From assembly GCA_024449915.1 (NCBI GenBank), contig JAMZAV010002202.1:46508-110507 (forward strand): a DNA stretch of 64,000 nucleotides. Reading direction: 5' to 3'. The notes below the pieces were generated by a model. The model saw only the letters and a list, made by a program, of their open reading frames with translations. It was not told the origin of the DNA and made no database searches. The position numbers and the translations under genes are program-made. Numbering within the stretch: position 1 is the stretch's first letter; every line of letters starts with the position of its first letter. Source of the stretch: Sweltsa coloradensis. Taxonomy: Eukaryota; Arthropoda; Insecta; Plecoptera; Chloroperlidae. Positions 33,946 through 47,000 of the stretch are shown here, piece after piece.

Positions 33946-34139
33946 TGTTTCAAGCGCTTCAAGACGAGGAAGCTTCTCGTCACAGATCGCGGTTTGACAA
34001 GCTTGACCAGTTGAAAATTGACTTCGAAGCGGTTCAGAGCGAAATATTAGTTGCTAATTCTCAGCTCGAGGAAGGTGTCAACCCAATAATTCCTACACAT
34101 TGGCAGCCTATTTTAACGACAATGGTTTTGGTTCTATAA
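33912..34139 (+). pseudogene. small ORF, possibly retroelement gag start
   Basis: A 75-codon frame starting MDLADFVSSSQLFQALQDEE, charged and helical in character, ending in a copy of the hairpin loop sequence. It resembles the N-terminal coil of BEL/Pao gag proteins only loosely. I do not recognise it with confidence and no downstream domains are present. Confidence 0.25.
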
Positions 34140-34382
34140 ATTATTTTTTGTTTATTATCTGTCTGGCGGTGAAATGCCGTGCCCATGCTGGATCGAATTT
34201 TGCACGCCCAAGGTATCCCCAAATTCCGCTCGGAGATTGAGTAAACCTTGCAATATTTACACGTATTTTGTGGCTATGTTTTCCATAGTGTTGTCACAGA
34301 TGATGGACTACACTGTGTTATATGCATTTCAAAACATGTTTAATAATTTTTAAAATACAATCCAGAAATTACAAAATCTTTC

Positions 34383-34460
34383 CTGACCAGGGGATTGAAC
34401 CCTTGTCTGCCACATTTCGGCTATAAGGACGCCTTAGCCAACTAGACTAGGGAAACGCCA
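34383..34460 (-). repeat. tRNA-derived SINE head
   Basis: The minus strand reads TAGTCTAGTTGGCTAAGGC (A box) and GGGTTCAATCCCC (B box) at tRNA-like spacing, then TGGTCAGGAAAG and an AT-rich tail toward 34320. A related tail phrase (GTCAGGAAATTTTATAAATC) follows a B-box-like sequence near 50090. Confidence 0.65.
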
Positions 34461-34710
34461 AAGTCGATTTTAGACGAGTGAGCCACACATGTGTTGAGTA
34501 CCCGGGAACATTTGCATTTAAGGTTGATAATTATATTGGGATAAATAATGGGGTGGTTTTAAAATTTAGTTGGTATAAGGGCACGTCAACTGTAAGGCCA
34601 TAATGCGCCACTCTAGCCTATGATAGGCTAGGGAAGAAAAGTAATGTTACCGCGGGTACTCAACACATGGCTCACTTACTCGTTTAACAACGACTTTGGC
34701 GTTTCCCTAG
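34447..34710. repeat. inverted repeat, 58-bp arms
   Basis: 34447-34504 and 34653-34710 are inverted copies (CTAGGGAAACGCCAAAGTCG at one end, GTGTTGAGTACCCG at the other) around a 148-bp spacer. The left arm overlaps the SINE head, so the arm duplicates part of it. Confidence 0.85.
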
Positions 34711-34778
34711 TTAGATGGGGGAGTGAAGTGAGCGCAGGAATAATCAAGTTTAAATACAGCAATCTCTTTGTACAAGTT

Positions 34779-35087
34779 GTTTCATTACTGTGTAAACCAT
34801 GAGTGAATCCTATCCTAAGTTTTACAGAACACAGTACGATTTTGGTCAGCAATCTCTGAGTCGGGGGCGGTAGGATCAAGCTACGCCCTACGTTCTAGTT
34901 CTGGTGGTTAAGCCCTTTGGATAAACCATGACTTATCAGATGGGCTAAACTACCACCAGAACTAGAACGTAGGGCGTAGCTAGATCCTACCCTTCCTCTG
35001 ACTCAGAGATTGCTGTGAGATCGTAGGCCTACTGTGTTATGGGGAACTTGGGATAGGATTCACTCATAGTTTACACAGTAATGAAAC
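34779..35087. repeat. near-palindrome of about 310 bp
   Basis: 34779-34914 and 34942-35087 are inverted copies with a few differences (for example CTACGCCCTACGTTCTAG in both directions) around a spacer of about 27 bases. It ends 35 bp before the (AGT)n tract that follows LINE C. Transcripts would fold to a long double strand. Confidence 0.9.
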
Positions 35088-35122
35088 ATAACTCGTGGAA
35101 TATGTTTGGGGGAATACATACC

Positions 35123-35297
<175 letters not shown>

Positions 35298-35348
35298 TTT
35301 TTTTTAATAACTTTTTATTAATCAAGAAGCAAATACAGATTAGACAAA

Positions 35349-35382
35349 CCCCACAAAACTATGCAGTAGCTTGTCTGTGGGG
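35349..35382 (-). ncRNA. LINE C 3' hairpin
   Basis: The minus strand CCCCACAGACAAGCTA pairs with TAGTTTTGTGGGG around a CTGCA loop. The counterparts at 59680-59713 and 59451-59482 have the same shape with compensating changes. Probably the site recognised by the element's own enzyme. Confidence 0.7.
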
Positions 35383-35535
35383 TAAGTTGTTACATACATA
35401 CAATGATTCATTTATAGGTCTTGACTCTTATTGTCTAGAAACAAAAATTAAATTAATACATTTACTCCTCAATTTAACCAAATAACTAATAAATAATTAA
35501 TAAATCCACTAACCCAATACATTTAACAGATTACA

Positions 35536-37039
35536 TTATAGTTCATTTTCCATAGTCCATTTTTTAATGCGGTCTTTAACCTCTGACCACTTTGTTAGGT
35601 TTTTCAAATCACATGGTAGTTTATTGAACAGTAAAGGCACCAAATATTTATCACTTTGTTCTCCATATCTGTTAATTGTGTCATTCGGCATTAAATATCT
35701 ACCTCTATTTCTGGTACTATGTTCGTGCACTGCAACTGCTTTATTTTCTTGCGAAAAGTAATGTGCCAATATAAAAACATAAAAATGTAGTTTCTTAACT
35801 GTCAGTAATTCACAATTATTTAAATCTTTACCATAAATCACCTTCCAAATTGATCGTTGTATATCTTCTATTTTATTTAAAGTATGAGGTGGTAGTTTGT
35901 CCCCACGCCAAAATGCCATATCTGATTAAAGATTCAGCCAGGGCATGGTATACCGTTACAAGAACTCCCGTGGTGACATAGGGTTTTAGGACGCGTACAC
36001 TGTACAATGCTGACCTTAATCTACAACACAACTTAGCAATATGCGTATCCCACTTAAACGTGCCATCAATGACCACACCTAAATATTCATGCTCAAAAGT
36101 ATTTTCTATGGTTTTTTGGCAGTTACATAAAACATTGTGTGAAATACAGTCCTTCCGAAAGTTCTTATGCAGGCATGCATAATCATGGAAAATTATATTT
36201 AGTTTTTGAACTTTAGTAAAAGGCAAATGTATATGCATGGCTTTAGTTTTTTTTATAGTTTATGGTCAGACCGTTATCGTGTGACCATCTCAGAAGATTT
36301 AAGAAATCAATTTGAAGGAATTTATTTACAATCTCAAAAACTTTGTGTATTGCTACAATAATAGTGTCATCAGCGTAAAGGTATATATAGCAATTTGATA
36401 CCACTTTCAACATATCATTAACATAAACAAGGTACAGAAGAGGGCCCAAAATAGACCCTTGGGGTACTCCAGATGAACATTTACCCAATTTACTAAAAGT
36501 GTTACCAAATTTTACGGTCATGAAACGACCCGATAAATAGTTTCTAAATAACTGTAACAAAGGCCCACGTATTCCAATTCGCTGTAAAGCGCATAGAAGT
36601 CTTTCATGTAACAACGTATCGAAAGCCTTAGAGAAGTCTATGAAAATCACACCAACATGCAAATTATCATTTAAAGCTTCAAACACATGATCCGAAAAAT
36701 CCGCAAGAAGGTTTCCCGTACTTTTGTTTATTTGAAAACCATACTGACGCCTATCTATTATGTTGAAATGTTGCATGTATGTTATTAGTTGGTCTGCTAA
36801 AAATATTTCCATAATTTTTTCTAGTGAGGGTAAGATTGCAATCGGTCTATAGTTACTATATTCCATATGGTCACCACTCTTGTAAATAGGTCTCAGGATA
36901 GAGCACTTTAACTCTTCAGGAATTATACCATATTTAACAATTTGGTTAATGAGCTGTGCTATAATTGGACTAACTTCATCTGAAACTAATTTTAAATCAC
37001 ACATTCTTATACCATCAATTCCGGGACCTTTGTTACTGC
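35536..37039 (-). pseudogene. LINE C reverse transcriptase
   Basis: Minus-strand blocks: LSSNKGPGIDGIRMCDLKL, CSILRPIYKSGDHMEYSNYR, QYGFQINKSTGNLLADFSDH, VGVIFIDFSKAFDTLLHERL, SSGVPQGSILGPLLYLVYVN and YLYADDTIIVAIH (catalytic DD). Then follow a HFNxxxH-like region (LNIIFHDYACLHKNFRKDC), YLGVVIDGTFKWDTHI and IQRSIWKVIYGKDL. Frameshifts near 36240 (in a poly-T run) and 35900. The protein is the CR1/Jockey type and aligns block for block with LINE D (59872-63115). Confidence 0.92.
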
Positions 37040-37477
37040 TTAAAGGCATATTGTCACATAGGATGAAGTATTTTTTTTATACAAGTAGATGTACAAAAAA
37101 TAAGATAGCCGGTAATTGTGGCAACCTTGGATGTGGCCTACACCCCAATACAATGGTTTGTTTTGACGCGCGCCTGGGGCCATGTGACGTTGGTGGATGC
37201 CTGCTGCTCGAGCCGAGCGCGGCGAGACTCGGTTAGAACAGTCGTGTTGAATGCAGTAAAGAGTTGGCATTCTGTGTGGAAAGAGCGTTCTCACTTCTCA
37301 TATTTGTTATAGCACATGCCAGGTCAATAAGTGTATTCTGTAATAATTGTATTAATGTACGTGAATAGTGATAGTAAGTGAATAATATTGAACGGTTTGT
37401 TCTACATAGATTCGTCAAACATTACTGAATTATTCTTAGTTGTGTGCCGTGTGAGTGTTATTATTAGCTACATCAAA

Positions 37478-38207
37478 ATGGTGTTAAAATGTTGTGCCAA
37501 ATTAGTCAGTCCGATAAACATATCATTCCACCATTTCCCAAACAGGGAAAAGTCGCCAGTGCGATATAAAAACTGGCTATCGAAAATTAATCGTAAGAAC
37601 TTTGTACCCAGCAAATTCACTCGGGTATGTTCCCTAAAACATTAATTGAAGGCGATTATAAAATCACGAACATTTTTAAAAAATAAAGGGCTTATGGATA
37701 ATAAAAACCCCAAAAAAAACGGGGAATTTTAAAAAAAGCGAAATTTCCCAAATCTGAAAAATTGAGGGGTGGGCTTTATACCCCGTTAAAAAATGGGGTG
37801 GGCATTTCATCATATATTGCCGCTAAAAAAAAAACGCGAATCTTATTGCCCAATATTCAAGACCAAGGAAAACAAAAAGCAAAGGCCTCACAACTTGCCC
37901 TCAAATTCACGCTGTTAAAAACTCTCGGATAATAAATTGCCAAAACCCGTAACCCAAAAAAAAACGTACGAGAAAAAACAACCAAAATCTAAAGATTTTG
38001 AGCCAGGGGGGAACTAGGTTATGAAACCCTTTTAAAAAGGGGCCAATGAGCAGCAAAGGGGGGTTCAGATGTAAGTGCAGACTGTAAATCCTCCGAAAGC
38101 GAAAAAAAACGTTTACGATGACTCGTTTGAAAGGGAAAATTTTGGGTTCAGATGAATCTGTAAATGCTTTGCCCAGTGAATGGGGCGACTACGATGACGA
38201 TCAATAA
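37478..38207 (+). pseudogene. THAP-domain protein ORF, frames damaged
   Basis: Starting at ATG 37478 the frame reads MVLKCCAKLVSP, then ISFHHFPNREKSPVRYKNWL, SKINRKNFVPSKF and TRVCSLKH. This is the THAP zinc finger: Cys pair, FHHFP, Trp, F-x-P, then C-x-x-H. The second Cys of the pair is not visible and CS-x-H is stretched by a run of A. Continuation is readable in shifted frames (GDYKITNIFKK, later SDVSADCKSSESEK and DESVNALPSEWGDYDDDQ before TAA at 38205), so the gene enters the low-quality region. THAP fingers bind DNA, in transposons usually the element's own ends. It could be the N-terminal exon of the transposase rather than a separate protein. Confidence 0.7.
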
Positions 38208-40009
38208 AAACAATTCCGATAATAAGATAATTTCCTCAATTTCCTCGTGTTTGGGCGCGCTGGAAATACTGTTCAACTTTTTTGACTCGTGGATCACCTT
38301 TTTTATATTTTAAAAAAAAAGTAACAGGATGCATGTTTGGGCTTTTTCAAAACAAATGTGTCACAATGGCCTTTAAAAAAACGTGGCTTTCAAAACCCCA
38401 AGCGGGGGAAAACCCAAACCCGGGAAATGTCTTTGTTCTGCTGCATCTATACCTGGGGTATAAGATTTTTAGTTTTTTTAAGGTGTCACAGGCTTTAAGC
38501 ATAATTTTGGGAGATAAAAGGGGGAATGGGGTGGGGTTTGGGGGGAGAGACGTGTTGGGGGAGGGCCTCAGAATTTCCCGCTCAAAATATTTTTTTTTTC
38601 CCCCCAATAGGGGGAGCCGTATATTTACGACGGGCAGTGGGATCTTTTTGGGACTCCCCCAAAAAGGGTTTTTGAGAGGAGGAGATGCGCTCAGTCCCCT
38701 CACACATTCCCCAAGGTCGCACTGAGATAAATATCACCATTCCGAGCTGGCAAAAATGACTTTGTCCCCCCGTAAAAGTTTTAAAGAAGTGTTTAATTTC
38801 ACTTTTTGTTTTGAGTGTACGAAACCCATCACAAAAATGAGAGGAAAACCAAAATAATTCAATTAATTTTTATTTTTTGTCTCTATGCAATGATCATTAT
38901 TCTAGGGAAATGAGGGATTGCAAAAAAAAGAACTTTACGAAAACATTTGAAATAAGATTTAATTTTATTATTTTTCTGAATACAGGCTAGCCCAATCAAC
39001 AAAAAAAATTATTGTCATTTAAAATGTAAACGCGATTTGGATTCAAGTCCAGAACAATTGGTCAAGGTTTACACACCCCTAAACTTTTAACCTAGACCAA
39101 GGGTCTAGTAATCCTTCCCCGCCTGCCCCGGGAAAAGATCCCCGGTGGGGACACAAGTTTCATAGCCTATTATCCCTTTTCACGCATTATTAAAAATATG
39201 CTAGAACGATACTACAAAAATAACAGTTTCCAGTAATAATAATCGGGGGCAGGTTGTAAAGGGTTTCAGAACAGGACTCCCGAATCAGTCAAGCCATTGA
39301 GCCAAAACTTGTCGGGAATTACATCCATTGGCGAAAATTGCCCTTATTTTTCGCGGAGCGAACATGTTGTATCCCCCAAAAGAAAAAGGGTTCGCACAAC
39401 TGTGAAAGGGGATATGTAGGTCACGGTACAGTGATGGGCAGTGGTATTTCAAAAAATTTTGGGTATACCCCTTTTTCCGGGGAAACGAGCACGTTTGGGA
39501 ACAATGGGGGTCTAGGGGGGTTTGGCCCCCCCAGTTGATACGGGTTCAAAGCGCACACCCCCGGAAAAAAATTTTTTCCAAGTGTGATAGGAGTATTTTG
39601 AAAAATTTTTTTTACAAAAACCAAAAAAAAATTATATGAAAAAAATTCCAAAATAAAAAAAAAATGTATCAACATTTATATAAATCTAAGAAAATAATTA
39701 ATTTCAAATAAAATTGCGCTCCCCCTCCCCCCCCTTGCCCCAAATTCGCCCTCCGTAGTTTACGCCACGATTAAAATTTTTGGTAAGGGGGGTTGTAAAA
39801 AAAGAAAACAAAAAAAAGGGTTTTAGGCACTTCACAGTAAAGGCACGCAGCCATCAGTCTTTTTACTGCTTTCATTACCGGTTTTATAACCTTATTTATT
39901 ATTTTTGCATCGATGTAGGGAGGGGATTTCCAAGCCCAGAGTCCCCGTTTAACTTTCCAAAAGAACTAAATTGGGATTTCAAAATCCACATCAGAACTCT
40001 AAAAAAATC

Positions 40010-40090
40010 TGCCTACGGGGGAAATCAAACCCCTGGACCCTGGACCTTCGCTTTGGGAAAGGGAAGAGCCTCAACCAACGCCCAAAGATT
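40010..40090 (-). repeat. tRNA-derived SINE head, distorted
   Basis: The minus strand has GTTGGTTGAGGCTCTT (A box region) and GGGGTTTGATTTCC (B box region) with extra bases in the runs. The body toward 39950 is AT-rich. Confidence 0.45.
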
Positions 40091-43000
40091 TCATATTTTT
40101 TACTTTATGCTAGAAACCAAAAACAGAAAAACTTGTGAGGGAATACAATCGAAAACGGGTTTTTTTTAACTACTTTTGGGTTTTTAATATGATAGGTATA
40201 TTGTCGCGTTGTGGATGCTCAGCGTTTCCCCTTTTAGTTTCGAGAAGTTTCCTCAAAATTTTTATTTTGGAGTTTTGGACTCTAAAAGCGGGGTTTAGAT
40301 AGAGATAATTTTTCTCACTCTTCCCCAAACCCAAACCCCAATTGAAAATTTTAGCGGGTGGCCCCTATGTGGTTTTTGAGTTGCCCACACGCTTTTTCCC
40401 CGGGGGGTTTCCAGTTGGGGCTTTTCCACTTTCCCGACAAAAAACCAGACATTGCATGCGTTTGGGTGGGGGGGGGGGGGGGGGGCGATGTGTTAGTGAA
40501 AAGTGAATCAAGGTCAAACCCAAAAAAATTTTTAGTTTCAGAAGGGGTTAGTTTTATTTTTTTTGGGAAGTTAACCCGTTGGGCCCAAAAAACCCGTTTC
40601 CCCCCTTTTGAAATTGTCGGATTGTCGATATGCTTACTATATCCCTTTTTCCCAATATTTTCCCCCAGAAATTTTTTTGGTACTCAAAAAAATGAATGTT
40701 TTGGCCATGTAAAACAGACCACCCCACTCAAGACCCCAAAAAATTTTGACCCAAGCTTTCATTAAAAATAAAAATTTAGATACAAATAATTGTATATTTT
40801 TTTTTACTGTACACATGTAAAAAACAATCCAAAGTGATATTTTACCCCCCCTTTCCCCCAAACAGTTTAGAGATTCAGGGCCCTTGCACAAAAAAAGGTA
40901 TAAATTTTATAATATCGAATTTTGTGTGATATTTTTCACCTGAATTTTTAAGGGGTTTGCCCAGTTTTAATTTGAAAACAGATTGTTTTATTTTTTTTGG
41001 AGAAAGGGCGCGTCAACCTTTTAGGGAATAACTCAAAAACACATGTTTTTAAAACTTTTTTTTTTTTTGTAGTAGGTGTTTATTTGTAGTTTTTTCCCAG
41101 TGGGTACCCAAGGGGGCGGGGGGGGGTTATGGGTGAACCCCCCCCCCCCCCCACCCCCCCCCAAAAAAAAAAAAAAAGGGAGTGTAAGGGATTGAAGAAA
41201 AATTAAGGGGGAAAAGAACCTAACTATGATTTTACATAGGTAATTAAAATTTATTACAAAGCGGGGACTTTGACAATAAAAATTTTAGATTGCTTTAGCA
41301 TTTAGGTATGTATTGACTCTACAACGGGGTTAGAGGGGGTGAAAATGTAAAATACGAAAAAAAATTCAAAAAAAGGCCCCCGGGGCTGGGGCTTCGCACC
41401 AGCCCCGCCCCCTTTTTGGGCATATTGACACCCCCCCCCCCCCCCCCATGGACATTTATGGATAAAACCACTAGTGTTTTTTAAATTCATTAGCCCCTAT
41501 TTGGCTATTTTCATAGCCCATACAAAATATGGTGGGGCCTACTTTCAAGTCTAGGGTTTGAAATGAAAAGTGCCCAAAAATTTTTAAATCTAACAAGCTA
41601 CAAAAAATTAATGTTCCAATCCCCAACCACGCAACAAGTCACGCCCTTTTTAAAATACTTGTAAAATTTTGCGTATTTAATTTTTAAAAGGTGTAATTTT
41701 TTTTAGTATTCGAAAGAAAAATGTTTTTTTTCGAAAATTTTCCTTGGTAGGTACCGTTTTTAAAAAGTTTAAAAAAAGTTAATTTTTTTGTTAATAGATT
41801 TTTCCAAATTTTTTATGCAGATTGAAAAATTGGGGGACAAGGGTAAGTTCCAGCTGAATTTGGGGGGAAAGGACAGCTTTACGCAGATATAATATATTTT
41901 TGGTTATAAAAACACCTGGAAAAACCGGTTTTGTTTCCATTTTTTTACTTTGTCTGTCTGTTTGTTCCAGATCGGTATATCTTTTATTGTACACTTTCTT
42001 TATGCACACTTAGATTTTCGTTTTATAGTCAGAAGTTTTCATGTAGAAAACTAGAACCCTTTTAAAAAACTTTGCTTGGGAAATTATATAAACCCTTTTC
42101 CCCCATCAGGGAAAAACTCAGGTCATTCAACCCCCCAAAAAAATATAATTTTTCCAAAAACATGTCAAAGAAAAAGAAACTAGCTAAGATAGAGCAAGTT
42201 TGAAAGGGAAAAAATTACATTTAAAGGGTTGAAAAAGTAATTTTAAAAAAATTTTCTAATACGATGACGGGAAAAATCTACAAAAGTGTCGTGGGCCCCC
42301 GCTATTTATGTCATCCGTATGTTGGTTAGGTATTTGCTTTGGCACAAAAAAAACAATATTCACAAATAAAAAAATGATGCGTGTTTGGTAAAACGTAAAA
42401 AAAAGAAAATTTACTTGCGGGATACATTGCCCCGGAGCCCAGCTTTACACACGATGCAGGGCCCCTTGGGGAATAATATTTTACTATTGCAAGAAAAATT
42501 TGCTTGCGTGGGGGGGGGTGGGGACAGTGGGACTAATTTTTTGCATTACCACGTCGTTTTTTGAAAGCACAAAAAAAAACCCAAAGATTGAATCTTTCAT
42601 GTGTAATGAGGATTTTGCCCATCCCGAATACGTTTGTACAATGTTTCGGTTAGTTTTTCCCCAAACGTGAAAAACCCTTTTAACTTTCTGATTTTTTTGG
42701 GGGTAGTGCCCAAAATGTTCCCTTTTGGTTTTTTGATTATATCGACACTTACTACCACCCCAATAATAAAATAAACTACCAAATAGACTGAATTCATGAC
42801 CCCGTCTCCAATGCTCATTTGGAAAGAGCTCCCCCCCGCCCGCCCGGACAGCGGGATCCCGGGCCCGGGGTTTATTCCCGTGGAGGAAAAATTTAAATGC
42901 AATATTTAAGATTTTTGTTTTTGGAAAGTCGTGTAAATTAAAACAGAACGACCCCAAAACGGGGGAACATATTTTACTTTCCTTTTTTAAAAAGGGGCCT

Positions 43001-43943
43001 TTGCGCAATTGAGCCCGATTACTTTGTGACGGGGATACCCCAGCTCGCCCAAAAAAAAAACGCGCGGATAGAACCGAATGATCCGGGTTCGACCCCCAAA
43101 ACGAGAAATTTTTAAATTTTAATTATTTGTCTGTTAAAATTTGACACGTATCATAACTAGGCTAAAAAAGTTGCGCCTTTTACATGCTATAAAGAAAATT
43201 TATTTTTTCCACATCTTTGGTGGGGAGGGTAATCCTAATATGAACTGATGACCATTGCAGGTCATACTATAATTTGCATTTTCCATCTTTATTTATATCT
43301 ATGCACGATTAGATTATGCTGTGTACGTTTTTTATTGGGCTCAGCTTTAAAAAAAAAGGGTTTGTTTCAAGTTTAACAGTTTACAAAAAATAACAAAGGG
43401 TTTTAAACTTTTCCCGTTTTCATAGCAAAAGTAAACATGTATTATGCTTTGAGTGGTGTTTGCAAAGCTAAACATTTTTTACTCTGGGGCCCAAATGAAA
43501 TTGTTTTTTCGAACATAAATAACCACCCTGTCACTCAAAAAGTCGTACCCCAAAAGGGGCGCCACTTGTGGGGCTGAAAAGGCCTAAAATTTGCGGCAAA
43601 AAAATGCATTCGTAGTTTAGTAGTTTTGCGGTAATAAATCACACGATTTTGGAATTTTTTTTTTTTGAAGAAAATTTGAAAATTTGGACTTTTGGGATGG
43701 GACATTTTTTTTTTTTTATAAAAAGTTTTGTAATTTTTTTATAAAGCTCTAAAGTGAAGGTAGATTTTTAAAAAAATTGTTCCCAAATTTGCCCAATTTT
43801 TTTTTAAGCCCCCTTTTTTAAAACCAATTTTCCCCAAAATCGACATCACAAAAGTCTTGTAAATTTTATCGGAAAAGATTAAAAAAAAAAATTTTGCCGA
43901 TATGACAATTGTGGGCCGAGTTCCAACGAAAAGGGGGGGCCCC

Positions 43944-44020
43944 TGCATCGCGCCGATATTAAGCTATTTCCCGTTAAAGGGTTTCCCCAGGAGTACTATA
44001 ATATCGGTGCGATGCAGTGT
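43944..44020. repeat. short inverted repeat GCATCGCGCCGATATTA
   Basis: GCATCGCGCCGATATTA at 43945 and its inverse TAATATCGGTGCGATGC near 44003, about 40 bp apart, make a hairpin in the low-quality region. It may be a small MITE. Confidence 0.45.
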
Positions 44021-47000
44021 CCCAGCATTTTTAGTTTTGAACCCCGGCCCAAAAATGTCCCTTTTCGGGATAATTTTTTTTTTTTTCTATTCACGATTTA
44101 AAAATTTTCTAGGACTAATTTTTTTGTCGATTTTTGAAATTCTACAAAATATTGGGCTTTTAAAAAATTGCAAAATTGGTAAATATTTTTAAAAATTTTC
44201 CCTTACTTTAGGCTTAAAAAAAAATTACAAAATTTTTTTGGAAAAAGTACAAAAAATAAAGTTCGAATTTCAACAATTAATTTTAAATTTAAAAAAAAAA
44301 ATTTTTTAAAATGTTATGTAGTTACGCTAAAAACTACTGAAAATACGAATGCATGTTTTTCAGCTATTTTTGCCTTTTTGCCCCAGCAAGTGGCGCCTCT
44401 GGCGATACGACCCTTTTTTTTTTAGGACCCGGGGGGTTTTTTTATGTTTGAAAAAAAAGATTTCATTGGCCCTGAATGAAATTTTTTTAAAAATATGCAG
44501 AACACCACACAAGGGTAGGCCTATAAACGTATTTGTTTTAGAACCCCCGGTAAAAAGTTTTTAAAACATATTTAGTTAGTGTGCAAGGTTTTGCTTTTCA
44601 ACAGGTTAATATTATAATTTTTTTTAAGATGAGCCCAATGGGGAAAAACGTACATTTCAAAAAAATAATAGGTCATATATTCTTCGATGAAAAGCAAAGT
44701 AAAATATGGTAGTAGGGTTTTCAATGGCCATCGTTATAATTAGATCACGGCCCCCACACATGATGTGAAAATATTTGTTACTGTAAAGAATGTATCGCAA
44801 AACTTTTTGAATATGGTAAATAAACAAAAAATAACTATTCAAAAATTCGAATTGAAAAAAGCCTCGTTTGGCTCGAACCCCGGCCCTTTTGGGTTTTTAG
44901 GAGCGTTTTTTATTAGTCTGTGGATGGGGCCACGTCACAAAAAATCGTTTTTTTGTGCGAGAGGGGCAAGGCAATCTAAAAAAAGTAAAAAATTTTTCCG
45001 TTTGGTTTGGGATAATATGTTTAAGTTTATTTTTAACAAGTCATTTTTAATCGATTTTAAAATTCCCGAGTTTTAGCATTTGATAACGGGAAAATAAAAA
45101 TAGAAATTGATCAAAATGAGGGTAGAAAACCCCCGTCTTTCCCCTGTCTGAGCGATGCTCAAAACCCTTGAGATTTGGATATGGGGTTATTAAATTTGGT
45201 CTACTAGGGACTTCCCATTTTTTATTGGTGTTTTGATAGCTTTTATATATCAATAAAACAAGACAAACATTGAAAAAAAAACGGGACTGTGTGATACCCA
45301 GAAATAATAAAATCTATAAGTAAGGACTACATCCAGGTATAAAAATTAAAAAACCGGACGCTGTACAAGCAGTATTTGCAAATTTTTATTTACTGTCCCC
45401 ATTTTTGAGTCGTTCTAGATTAAGGAAAAAAGGGAAAGATCGCGCATCACAATCACAGATAAACGCATTGAACTAATAGGGCCCCCCTCCCCACGACCGA
45501 GCCCAAAAACTTTGCCCATGAGCAGTTCAACCCCAAGGGCCCTGCATCGCGCGTTTTTAAACCCCTCCCGAAGTTTTAAATGACAAATCAATGCTTATAT
45601 TTTTTCGTATTTTCCCCCCACTCACAATATTTAAATGGGTTTTTTTTTGTTTATTGTGTCATGCCCCCCCCCCAATTTTAAAACATAAAAAAAAATTTTT
45701 GTAACAACAACCATATAAAGAACAACAAAAATCTGTCCTTTTTGTAGTTTTTTCAACCCTCATTTGAAAACAATTTTATTTAGCCTAGATTATACAAGAA
45801 ACAGGCAAAGACACCTAAATTTTTGGAGCAATGAAAAATTTTAAAAAAAACACTTTGTTTATGCTCTCTTTAAATTTAACTCATTGAAAAAGGTGTTCCA
45901 CTGCCCCTACGCATGCAGTGGCGGGGGTTTTGGGATTGCAGGGCTTGGGTTTTGAAAATATACAGAATTTCATTTTTCGGCCCTCATCACGTTTTGTATA
46001 TGAGGGGCAAAATTTTTGGCCCTTTTTCCACATTGGCCGTGTGATGGGGCCCCATATGGGGGGGTTTTTTAAATTTTTTAAATCAAAATTCCACATCATT
46101 GTCATTCTTCAAAAGTAGCCATTCAGAAATATTTGATGGCCCAAAACTCCAAAAAAAAAATACACCCTTAAAAAAAACAAATTCCCAAACAGTAAATATT
46201 TCCGCCAATTTGGTAAATAACGTATTTACTTGGAAAACGGGGACTAAAACGCCCCGGGGAAATTTGAAAAAGGTTAAATTTCCCCATTTCCCGGGGGGAC
46301 GGTGCAGCATTGTAGGCAAGTTTAGTATGGTTGGTTGTACGGCCATCAGCTTGGTTTACCCAAAAATGCCCGTGTTTTTTTTTAAAATAGCAGTCAAAAG
46401 TTAAATGAGAAAAATGTATAATTTTTTTTAAAATGTTAATTTATTGTAGCATTCACTAAAAAAAGATTTTAAAACTTGAAACTTTATAATTGAATTTAAT
46501 TTTTAAGGGAATGAAAAGTGTATGGCTATCACAAAGCGTAAAACTTTTACGCCCATTACAAAAAAAAAATAAAATCTAGAGGGATTTTTGATCTCAAAAA
46601 AAGGGGGAAGCTTCTGATTATTTACTTTTGCTCAATATAAAAAACATAACTTTAAATTTGTCCCGTTTCTTTATCGTTTCACAAAACTAGTCAAAATGTT
46701 CAAATTTCAACAATTTTTTTAATTGCGTTTTCAAATTCATAATGCCCAGCTATATGCAACGATGCGGCACGGGGCAAAGTGAATTTTTTGTATTTTTAGG
46801 TGGAAGTGAGATTTACAGATTTAAAATGAATGACGAAAAAGCGATTAAAAAAAAGCAACACCCTCCTCACATTTTGTTTTCATAAAAGCATAAAATGGAG
46901 CTTCTATAAATTTAAACCCATAATATGTTATTAAAACAAAAATTTTAAATTTTTTAGGGGATTATATGTTTACACACATTTAGAAGATTGTTTTTTAGTT

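Larger units (their letters stand above)
35298..37043 (-). mobile_element. LINE C, main part
   Basis: A minus-strand LINE with polymerase frame 37039-35536, 3' UTR 35535-35306 and poly(A) at 35305-35297, then (CTA)n. It contains a 34-base hairpin (35382-35349) 43 bases from the poly(A). Its 5' side stops abruptly at a TTAA (37040-37043). The same reading frame continues at 53099 on the far side of a 16-kb insertion. Same family as LINE D. Confidence 0.9.

Noticed and set aside
34383..34460. A functional tRNA gene
   Set aside because: A and B boxes are present, but there is no pairing acceptor stem and the element continues into an AT-rich SINE body.
37118..37320. Small ORFs upstream of the THAP gene
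   Set aside because: Short, overlapping on both strands and without motifs. More likely 5' untranslated or promoter sequence of the transposon.
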